NCBI GenBank assembly: GCA_004764695.1
Contig: SMSO01000025.1
Location: forward strand, 1,907,102-1,971,101
Source: Schizochytrium sp. TIO01
Taxonomy: Eukaryota; Sar; Bigyra; Thraustochytrida; Thraustochytriidae
DNA: 64,000 nt
Direction: 5' to 3'
Shown here piece by piece: positions 33,816-42,376 of this stretch; position 1 is the stretch's first letter, and each line of letters starts with the position of its first letter. Made by a program: the position numbers and the translations under genes. Below the pieces are notes generated by a model. The model was given only the letters and a program-made list of their open reading frames with translations. It was not told the DNA's origin and made no database searches.

Positions 33816-36800
33816 TTAAGGTTTTGCAGGGTCCTGATTGGATAGTGTTGAGTTCAATGGATCTCGGAACGGGGCAATTTTACGAGATCCATATGGAACA
33901 CTGTTCGATCGATTGACTCTGCCATCACGTGATCCACCTGTAGGCGACGCCACAGAAACGTAAGAATTATTTTTGAACGAAGACGGCTTGTCTGGATGCT
34001 CTGCAATATCAAACTTTTGGAGTAGGTAATTTTGTACTGCCCCTAAACTATGAAACGTTTCGGACGTGTACATGTGTAATTTGATTTCATTGTGCAAAAC
34101 ATCTTCTTGCTTTTTTTGTGCCTGGAAAGATTCGAGCATCAGAGCCTGGAAAAGTGATAGAATTATGAACAAGACAACAAAGAGATAAATACTGAAAAGC
34201 AGATATCCAGTCGTCCCAGTTAGTAAGCTAGGAACAGAGGCTGTGTGAAAAGAACGCCACGGTGCACCTCCAAACATTGATCCGAATAGGGTCATGGATG
34301 CTCGCATAGGACTTTGAAACTCTGGTGCAGCAGACTGCATTATTGCATATGTTGCCATTGAAAAAGCTATGAAATTTGTCACGAATACCAGTAATATCAC
34401 CTCGAGGTCCTTATTAACAGCACCCAATGTACGCATTAAGACATCAAACATATTGTACCGAGATCCACCAAGCTTGGACAGCAAGCTCACGCTGGTAAAG
34501 AACATTGAAAGAGTTAAACAGACTTGCGAGGCGTTGTCAGCATTGTATAAGAAAACCCATGTGTCATGGTCAGACACATTATTTCCAAGGGTTTGCCGAA
34601 GTGACCAGTCATTTCTACTTTCCCAAAGATCATCGAGGTATGAACGGACACGGCTATTATGCTCAAGCTGAAGACCAAGACCCACCAAACAGAGAACCAT
34701 ACGCGTCATGACAATAGCCGCGCTTGTGGACTTCATATAGCGACTTCTGCGTTGCCATGTAAGTGCTAAAAAATCGATCACACAAAAAAGCAAGCTAGCC
34801 CAGGTAAAAGCACAAATTAACCCATGAGTCATGAGCTGAGCACTGGTGGTCCGAATGAAAACCTCATTTTCCAAGGGGCCCATATGCGCAATCGCACGAA
34901 CAACAGTGATTGTTGGAATAGACGAGAAGCTTGAGAGGAGATTGAGCTGAAGCATAAGTCTTACTGGAAGAAGAGCGGTTGCATCAACATTAGTAAGATT
35001 CTGAAAAGTTTCTTGATTTATCGCTTGCATGGGTGAATCTGCGTAATCTTGTGCTTGCCAGTAAAGTGTATAACGTTTAGCATAGTCAAATGTTAAGCCT
35101 TGTTCATCTGATTGAGTGTCAATATAGCACGTAGTTTCATTCTCAATGTCTTCAACAACGCCAAGCCCATGTGAACTTGCTGCTCGAGCACGGAAAAAGC
35201 GTTCTGATGCTCTATCGCAGGATACGCGTTCTGGAGTAGACACTAGGAGCTGCGGGTAATCGGCTAAAGTGATGTGATGACCAAGCCACTCAAAGTTCGT
35301 ACGAAATAGGTGGACTTCAATCCAATCGTGCAAGCTATCAATTGTGCATACATCGGAGAAGTTTCTTGCCTCAAAGGCATTCTGTATTCCGGTATTTAGA
35401 GGAAGACTAGTATGAGTACTTGAAATAACCTGTAGGGTAAGAGCTAGGGTCATGAGAATATGGGTAAGCTTAGAGAGCATTTTCATGGCACGTTTGAATG
35501 GAGTAATTGATGAGTATGAGAGTTGGCTCGTTTTGCCTCCGAGCTGAGCTAGAAGCCGCAAGGCGCGCTGTTGAGTTTCTTGCTTCCGGATACTGCCTAC
35601 GAGATCAATTTTGGAAGTATTATCTAGCAAAATACGATCATAGATATTGCCTTGCTTTGTGACAGAACGCTGCAGACGAGGATTTGGTCCCTTGACTCCC
35701 CTGGGGCTACCGGGGTTTTCTCTAGCTAGTTTTGTTGTAAATATTGGCTTCAACAAATCTTTGATCCTTACAATTGCGGAATCATCATCACAAATTGCAT
35801 CAATATCTTTTTGCTGTAGTCGATGATGAGCTGGTAACAGTGGCATTGCTGACAATGTCATTGTTGTTTCTAAAACAGGACTTGCAAAAATTGATGATCG
35901 TCGTCGGCCAGACCCGGCCACTATTTCAACTCTTTGCATGTTACGAAGACGCGAAAGAATATATCTTGCTTTTATGTCATGACAATCTTGCACGAGACTT
36001 TGCAAAATCTTAACACATTGACCCACTGTCAGATGGTCTATTCCTGGAGACCCTTTTACTAGGACAGAGTATTCCGCATTAAAACGTTCAATAAGATGCT
36101 CAAGAACGCGTCCACTTAAACATAAATTTCCGCAATATGCATCTTTATGCTGGCAAAGAACATCCCGTTGATCAACGAAACGGGTGCTACCAGAAACGTT
36201 ATAAATATACCCTTCATCAAGAAGCTGCTGTGATATCTGAATGGCACGCTCCCGAGGATAAACATTATGAGCAGACATGCACCAGTCTACAAGTTCACTG
36301 GACCGAAAGCTCTGGCGCACGAGAGAGCCGAAGACGAGCCTATCTTTTAGCTTTGGGCCAGATATTTCATGCAATTGCCGACTTAGCAGCTCTAGGTCAG
36401 AAGGGAGTACTCGGAGATGGATTGCATAAGGGTGTGCTACACGAAAGTGTTCATTAGTTGCATTCGTGAATGGCTTGAAGCGGTGTGTAGCGTGTGAAAT
36501 AAGTCCCTGTTTCCACATTTCCTCACATATCAACATCGCCATCTCTTCAGTCGTATGGTGATTTCGGGCAATCCAGCGCACAAGATCACGAGCCACGAAA
36601 CATGCTTTTACAACATACTGTGCAATTTTGCGATCTGAGATCTCCACACCACCATTCTTCTGTATTCGTATGGCAAGGTTTTGGATTTCAAGTTGGACCT
36701 GATCTCTCTCGGCAAGCCTGAGCCTTAATCGAACCTCTTCTTCATTCCGTGCCTCAACGAAACAGCCACCATTTCTTGCTGCTGACCAAGCATCTTGGCA

Positions 36801-36821
36801 TACGCTACTAGCGTGCTTCAT
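33816..36821 (-). CDS. Polycystin-type TRP channel with two N-terminal DEP domains
   Basis: The 1001-residue product starts at the ATG at 36821. Two DEP domains come first: about 60-130 (VVKACFVARDLVRWI...) and 155-222 (FRSSELVDWCM...ISQQLLDEGYIY). A basic linker follows. A first membrane span lies at 448-466, then a 190-residue extracellular loop with Cys492, Cys535 and Cys565, like the polycystin/TOP domain of PKD2 and mucolipin channels. Further spans are near 664-688, 702-718, 766-784, 803-829 and 868-895. The pore-loop region is about 837-853, with LFGSMFGG in the selectivity-filter position. A cytosolic tail of about 100 residues is hydrophilic. The expected function is a Ca2+-permeable cation channel in cilium, endosome or plasma membrane. 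DEP domains usually bind membranes or GPCR-linked partners; a DEP-polycystin join is uncommon as far as I know. Confidence 0.9.
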   Translation of the reverse strand: MKHASSVCQDAWSAARNGGCFVEARNEEEVRLRLRLAERDQVQLEIQNLAIRIQKNGGVEISDRKIAQYVVKACFVARDLVRWIARNHHTTEEMAMLICEEMWKQGLISHATHRFKPFTNATNEHFRVAHPYAIHLRVLPSDLELLSRQLHEISGPKLKDRLVFGSLVRQSFRSSELVDWCMSAHNVYPRERAIQISQQLLDEGYIYNVSGSTRFVDQRDVLCQHKDAYCGNLCLSGRVLEHLIERFNAEYSVLVKGSPGIDHLTVGQCVKILQSLVQDCHDIKARYILSRLRNMQRVEIVAGSGRRRSSIFASPVLETTMTLSAMPLLPAHHRLQQKDIDAICDDDSAIVRIKDLLKPIFTTKLARENPGSPRGVKGPNPRLQRSVTKQGNIYDRILLDNTSKIDLVGSIRKQETQQRALRLLAQLGGKTSQLSYSSITPFKRAMKMLSKLTHILMTLALTLQVISSTHTSLPLNTGIQNAFEARNFSDVCTIDSLHDWIEVHLFRTNFEWLGHHITLADYPQLLVSTPERVSCDRASERFFRARAASSHGLGVVEDIENETTCYIDTQSDEQGLTFDYAKRYTLYWQAQDYADSPMQAINQETFQNLTNVDATALLPVRLMLQLNLLSSFSSIPTITVVRAIAHMGPLENEVFIRTTSAQLMTHGLICAFTWASLLFCVIDFLALTWQRRSRYMKSTSAAIVMTRMVLCLVGLGLQLEHNSRVRSYLDDLWESRNDWSLRQTLGNNVSDHDTWVFLYNADNASQVCLTLSMFFTSVSLLSKLGGSRYNMFDVLMRTLGAVNKDLEVILLVFVTNFIAFSMATYAIMQSAAPEFQSPMRASMTLFGSMFGGAPWRSFHTASVPSLLTGTTGYLLFSIYLFVVLFIILSLFQALMLESFQAQKKQEDVLHNEIKLHMYTSETFHSLGAVQNYLLQKFDIAEHPDKPSSFKNNSYVSVASPTGGSRDGRVNRSNSVPYGSRKIAPFRDPLNSTLSNQDPAKP

Positions 36822-38685
36822 CTCTCATCCCGGTTTTCACAAGACTTATGAAGCACCGCTTGATTGAAGATGAATAAGCTATAATTCGACGTTTATTCTT
36901 CTCCTTATTCGGTTAGCTTGCTTTTACTGAAGTATAATAGTTTGGTTTTGCGATCAAATTTTAAATCATTAAATGACCTTGTATGCCTAAAGATTGTAGC
37001 CACCTCCCTACGCGCCACTGTATTGGTTGGCTGATACGTGTTAGAGCTGTTAGATCCGTTGTATATATAAAAAATCAAGCTGCTGTAATTTTGACCTGAA
37101 GCAAGAACTACTACTAATTACTAATAGTTTGTGCTCGACATCTACACTTTGAACTTTAATCTCAAAAGGACACATGGATGTACCCTCAAATGACTCTATA
37201 TTGAGCAGATTTTAATGAAATAAACAAAGAAAAATCTCAGGTATGCCTACTGAGAAACAAAATTATTTCGTGGGTACACACCCTAAACAACTTTTTGCTT
37301 TTGAACCAGAATATCACCTGCTTTTACTACATAAACGAGCACATGGAGCGAGAGGGTTTACACACCAGGTCAGACTTTACGACGGGTTTGTTAGATCGCT
37401 ATTGAGCACTAATAGATAAGAATTCTGACATCAGCAGAATTTTGACGAGAGTATAACCTGAACAGTTTAAGTTTCCCTCCTAAACTCAGGGCTTATTTCC
37501 ATTATCATATCAATTTTGGAGAAAACTCATCTGGAAATCTGCCTGTTCCTTTTAACAAACGCTTAGTTAAGTCGATGCTCTCATTGCCTCGTACAAGTGA
37601 CACCTTTGCAATAGTTCTGCCTTGCTCTTGCACGGGTGCTTGTACGAATTTTTCAGTTTTAAGCGCCTAATTTTTGCATAGGTACCTAGGTAGGTATGTT
37701 ACGTCTCACAGAGTGCCACTCTCACTAGTCAGAGTTATTGAGTTAAAATCTTCAACTTGGTTAAAGAACTCAAGCCAAAACAATCACTCAATGACATAGT
37801 ATCTCTCTCTCTCTCGTTTTAGAGAAAATAACTCAGGTCAAGAGGCTGCAGTTCATTTACTAGCAGAACCCTTTTTTCCCCTCACCGCGGTTGGTGTATG
37901 TTCCCCGCATTACCTACTTCCTCGCCGCGGTGGGTGCTGCTGCATGGCTGGGCTTAGAGGGACTTATCTAGGAGAATAGGGAGGAGTGCCACTGTAGAAG
38001 TGACTAATATTATTTATAGGAGTAGCGATGAAGGTATTTGTTGTGGAGGATGAATCCTCATGAAGCAGCGTCTTTACATCCAAAAATGACATCGATTCCT
38101 CAAACGAACAGGTTCATTGTAATACTACCTAATTTAGGTTGATAATGATGATTCTTCTTCTTGCCTCTCTGGCAAGAAGTCATTGTTTCACACTAGACTA
38201 TTCGAATTATTTTTTAAGGTAGAAGCACTCGTAAAACTAAAATTCCATCCCGGTTTTCATTTTGGGGCATCAGCTCATGAATTCACGGTCTCAGATTTGT
38301 CTCGCTGTCAGAGTAACGATTCCGTGTCTTCGAGTTTCTGGTCTACCGATGCTTTAGGCGTCTGCAATCCTCTGCCAATTTTGCCACATGAACATCCATC
38401 CCATTATCTACTTTAATGTAGGTACGGCCACTGCATTTCTCCATGCGTCTGTCTGTACGGCCTGAGAAGTGATCTAAACACATCTATAGTTCATTTAAAC
38501 TGAGTTATACTGCACTATCTCTTGCAAACTAAATAGAGTAAAGTGCTATTTCGAAGCACTAAATTGAATTCATCCGAAAGAAACAAGGAAGCCTTGCCAT
38601 TGCTATTGTATTCCTTAGATGGCCCATAGCCTTGCCTCCTGCCCAGCCTCGTTGATTATAGTGCAATGAGTGATCAATTGATATG

Positions 38686-38716
<31 letters not shown>

Positions 38717-39192
38717 CATTCATTCATTCATTCATCGATTAAAAAGAGTGATTAGTGAAATGAATGATATGCATGGTAATTGATTAATTAAGTGAGTGAA
38801 TTAGTTGAGTGATTAATCGATCGAGTGACAATAATCGCGTGAGTTTGCGCTTCTGTAGATCCGTCTGCACGAGTACGTAGGCGCGCTTTCGCCGGGGTGG
38901 GGACTCCTGGTTATCGCCTTTGATCATCCGCTGCAGCGCCAGCGTTTTCGCGGTTGTGGGTTGCTGCAACCTGGCGCCGCAAGGTGGCCCGCATGCTTGA
39001 GATGGCCTGCATGCTTGAGATGAGGGGAGGACGATGAAAGAAGAGCGAAGGCGACGAAGAATCGAGGGTGAGGAGTGATCGAGGTAGAATATGGTGAGAA
39101 CTAACAAAGTTGAGTTCATGTGGAATTGGTGCTGCGCAGAACGAGATCGATCATTTGCAGATAGACGTCGCTCGTCAAACAGTTAAGGAAAA
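36822..39192. other. Intergenic, no gene recognised
   Basis: Contains a compound (GATT)n/(CATT)n tract at 38687-38735 and short GATT/GAGT runs to about 38825. All open frames are short and lack motifs. The last 350 bases are GC-richer and should contain the promoter of the NDUFA8 gene, whose ATG is at 39193. Confidence 0.55.
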
Positions 39193-40003
39193 ATGTCGGA
39201 CGGCGTGAACACCAAGTACATGGCCTTGCTGGCCGCCGCCCCCCAGATTGGCGACTCCTGCCTCCAGGCGAACAAAAAGTTTGTACAGTGCAAGCAAGGC
39301 GACCAGAACCCGGCCTCCTGCGTCAGCGAGGGCGAGAAGGTGGTGTCCTGCACTCTCTCTGTGTACGTTATGGTCATGAAGGATTTAGATGCGGTTTATT
39401 TATTCACATCTGGGAGCGATGCAGCTATTCACTAGGGTCATTTTTATGCTCAGATCGTTCCTAGCCTGGGATGTTTTGCTGGCCTAGCGCAAATGTGGAA
39501 TTTGGAGAGGACAGGTCGAGAAAGATGCGGTTCCTGTGACCGACCTTGGGACTTTTGGCGAGGAGCTATCGAGAAGAGGGAACTTTGGAAGACTTACTAA
39601 CTAACCAATACGTGCTTGCCTGCTGTTGCTGTATTCTTTGAATGCCACATCACTCATGGGATTTTATACTTTAATGATCGCCATTTGATGTTCCTCGGCT
39701 TATGAAACGTGTGTAAATCGTGGCGCCTCATATACAATTACCGCGTTCTCTGACTTCTATGCTCAATCATCATATTTTGCACATGGAAAAATCCACTTCT
39801 CAATGGATGATTTTTCTCATTTACACGCACATGGTAACGGACCTTTCATAAATATTCACAGCTTGCGAAAGGCCGAGAGCAAATGTGAAGAGTCCTTCCA
39901 GGCCTACCAGCACTGCCTCATGAGGAACAACCGTCAGTTCGAGCGCTGCCGTGACCAGCAGAAGGCCTTCGAGAAGTGCTTTACTGCCCCTGAACAAGAG
40001 TAG
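39193..40003 (+). CDS. NDUFA8: NADH dehydrogenase (complex I) subunit NDUFA8, spliced
   Basis: Accessory subunit of mitochondrial complex I, in the intermembrane space. I join exon 1 (39193-39362) and exon 2 (39862-40003) across an intron that begins GTACGT and ends TTCACAG; the join is in frame and gives 103 residues. Without splicing the first exon runs into an unrelated tail. The product has two twin-Cys CHCH motifs: CLQANKKFVQC...CVSEGEKVVSC in exon 1, and CEESFQAYQHCL...CRDQQKAFEKC in exon 2. Each pair is spaced as CX9C. Length is shorter than the human protein (about 170 aa) because it lacks the long C-terminal tail, as is common in protists. COX6B or other CHCH proteins fit less well, because only NDUFA8 has this order of four motifs. 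Confidence 0.88.
39363..39861 (+). other. Intron of NDUFA8
   Basis: The intron has 499 bases and begins with GTACGT directly after the exon-1 Val codon bases. It ends TTCACAG. It interrupts the gene in phase 2 between the two CHCH motifs. No gene is seen inside it. Confidence 0.82.
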
Positions 40004-40019
40004 CTAAATAATTGAGCTA

Positions 40020-41459
40020 TTAGGTCTCGTAATCTTGTACGAGCTGTTGAACACGAATAAGAGATTCTTGGAACTGGTCACGCTCAAAACCTGCCTGTTC
40101 ATATTCGTGCATATATGCATTGACAGCAAACATTCGATTAGCTTTCACTAAAGCAGTGCGAATTGGGTTAGCAATACTTTGTGTGTTGCTAAGGCAGCCA
40201 ATTGTCTTGTCCAGATTTTGTAAAGTTGAGTTGCACTCCTCATAGCGAACAGAAGCATACAACCCAGGGAAGTTTGCTTCAGCGTCGAGTGCAGCTACTC
40301 TTGAACCCTTGCCACGAAATGTATACAAGGTGGCGAATGGGGGCTGCCGAAACTTCTTGTCCATATAAGTTCTTGTCTCCTTACTCAAAGCAGCCCAAGA
40401 AGAGGAGGTAAACGAAACAACATCTTCTCCAAGTTGTGGCACACTTGTTACACGAAGACAGTTTAGACTTGGACGTATACAAATTTCTCGAACTGTATAG
40501 TCAAGAATATCATGGTCTCGCCACTGCTGTGATGAATCCAAACCTTGTGAGGGTATTAAGGTACTTGCACATACATTTCTTGCAAGCACCTGATTCAGAT
40601 GCTCTAATTCTGGCCGCTCTACTCGTAGCGCTCGTTGGCACACAGTTCTAGCCTCATCATTAAACAAATTGATAATACCATGTGAGGTCTGCTGTATCTC
40701 TGCAAGGGTTAGGGCAACATTATAGTTCTGCACAACAACTTCTCCCAGCTTGTGTGGCCAAACTACCACGTTGGCGACTGTGGCGCCAGGGAACTCATCA
40801 CGAACCACCTCCGTCATACGAGACCCAACACCAGATCCAGTGCCACCTGCTACACTTTGTAAGAGCAAAAACCCGCTCAAACTGTCACAGGCCTCCGCTT
40901 CTCGGCGTAGCATTTCTGTTGCCCGGGCTGCCACAAGCGGCCCGTGTCTTACAAAACCCTGCGCCCAGTTGTTGCCCGAGCCACCTTCAAAAGTCAAGCG
41001 CCGATGAGCATCATAGCGCCATAACCCACGGCGCGAGAGACAGGTATCTACAACACGAGGCTCCATGTCTACAAGAAGGGCCCGTGCAACCCTTCGATCA
41101 GGCAGACGTGTCCGTTTCATGTTTGGTCCGTTTTGGTCATTCCGAGTGGTCATGCTTTCTTGCCTTCTGAGCTCTTCAAGTACAATTTCTTCCTCCGCAT
41201 CAAGACTAGGGTTTGCATAGAAGAATGTCTCTCGGCGATTCTTTGCCGCCACAAAGCTCTCAATCTGCCTTTCCGAGCGAGTTTGGAGTGCGTCCAAGGC
41301 ACCTGGTCGTGGTGGTGCTGGGCCTCTTAAAGGCAAATTAGGCAATGGCGTTGTATCTTGAATATTCCCTTTGACACAAGTTGAGTGCAGTGCATCAAAA
41401 ATAGCCTCTCCAAGCTGATTACCACATTGCCCGAGCTGGACAGCAACCACAGAAGACAT
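40020..41459 (-). CDS. TUBD1: Delta-tubulin
   Basis: Tubulin family member needed for the C tubule of triplet microtubules in basal bodies and centrioles. I start it at the ATG at 41459 (479 aa); the frame extends two codons further to a GTG. The N-terminus VVAVQLGQCGNQLGEAIFD is a tubulin start. The Gly-rich nucleotide motif AGGTGSG is at about 204-210. SGNNWAQGFVRHGP, DMEPRVVD and WPHKLGEVVVQNYN are the tubulin blocks that, with their divergence, point to delta rather than alpha, beta, gamma or epsilon. An insertion of about 80 residues, Pro/Glu-rich, lies between the first helix and DMEPR. The gene implies flagella or centrioles with triplets. Its stop is only 16 bases from that of NDUFA8, tail to tail. 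Confidence 0.9.
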   Translation of the reverse strand: MSSVVAVQLGQCGNQLGEAIFDALHSTCVKGNIQDTTPLPNLPLRGPAPPRPGALDALQTRSERQIESFVAAKNRRETFFYANPSLDAEEEIVLEELRRQESMTTRNDQNGPNMKRTRLPDRRVARALLVDMEPRVVDTCLSRRGLWRYDAHRRLTFEGGSGNNWAQGFVRHGPLVAARATEMLRREAEACDSLSGFLLLQSVAGGTGSGVGSRMTEVVRDEFPGATVANVVVWPHKLGEVVVQNYNVALTLAEIQQTSHGIINLFNDEARTVCQRALRVERPELEHLNQVLARNVCASTLIPSQGLDSSQQWRDHDILDYTVREICIRPSLNCLRVTSVPQLGEDVVSFTSSSWAALSKETRTYMDKKFRQPPFATLYTFRGKGSRVAALDAEANFPGLYASVRYEECNSTLQNLDKTIGCLSNTQSIANPIRTALVKANRMFAVNAYMHEYEQAGFERDQFQESLIRVQQLVQDYET

Positions 41460-42376
41460 GGTCACGCCAACGTAGCAAGCTAGCTTCTACTGAATGAAAG
41501 CTTTCAGACTGTGCAAGACAGACTAAAGCGCTGAGTCTGAGCGCCAATCTAAAGATGTTAGTTTTAAAAAATAGAAGAAGCTTTGGCACCAAGGTACCGG
41601 GTGTTCGTAAGAGAACGTTCGGGGTATCCTTCTTGCTGGCTATTCAGTTGGACTCAATCTCGATCGGCATCCGTGCAGCACGCTGACACGATCTGGTTGG
41701 GCCTAACTTATGGAAAGAATGCCTTTAATGACCTTCAACATTAAAGCGAGTTCAATCCCCGCGCTGCGACAAGTTTTGTTAAGCTCGAGTGCGGCGTGGA
41801 GAAGGAAACCTCTGCCTCTATCCTCAACACGAGGGGTTTGCTGTTTTTTCGTCTTCGAAAATGGTGAGATACGCTCCAGGTCTTGTAATTAGCATAATGT
41901 ATACCCATCCTTCTTGGTTTTAAAAATAACCTATAGTGGGATATATAACAGACCAGGAGTAATACGTGTAGTGTGTTGTCCGTCTTCCTCGAGTAGATAT
42001 TAATCTTTGGTTATCAAGCTAAAGAGTGCTGGACTTGTCTTGGAAAATTGCACGGATCTCTATTAATTTGGAGGCGATGTGATCATAAGTTTTTTAGGTT
42101 TTTGTTTTTTTAATATGGCCAAAAGAAAGATGCTTGAGTTAAGTGGTTCTCAGCAAGATGAGATGCAACAACAACGTGACACAATTGCAGAAAAGATTGC
42201 AATGTGCACTTTTTAATTCAAGAAAAGATTGTCATTATCGATAGATAAAGTTGCATATTATTCATGGTGTAGTATCGGAACTATGGTCTCTGAATAGGAT
42301 AGAAATCTCGATATTGAGAGCAGAATGATTTCGTCGTGAGGGAAGCCAAATTTGAGCGTCTCAGCTTTATAATATT
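41460..42376. other. Intergenic region between delta-tubulin and the first NEL gene
   Basis: Contains the 5' flank of delta-tubulin (-) and the 3' flank of the next gene (-). A + frame at 41710-41892 starts MERMPLMTFNIKASS but shows no motif. No RNA gene or repeat of note was seen. Confidence 0.5.
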
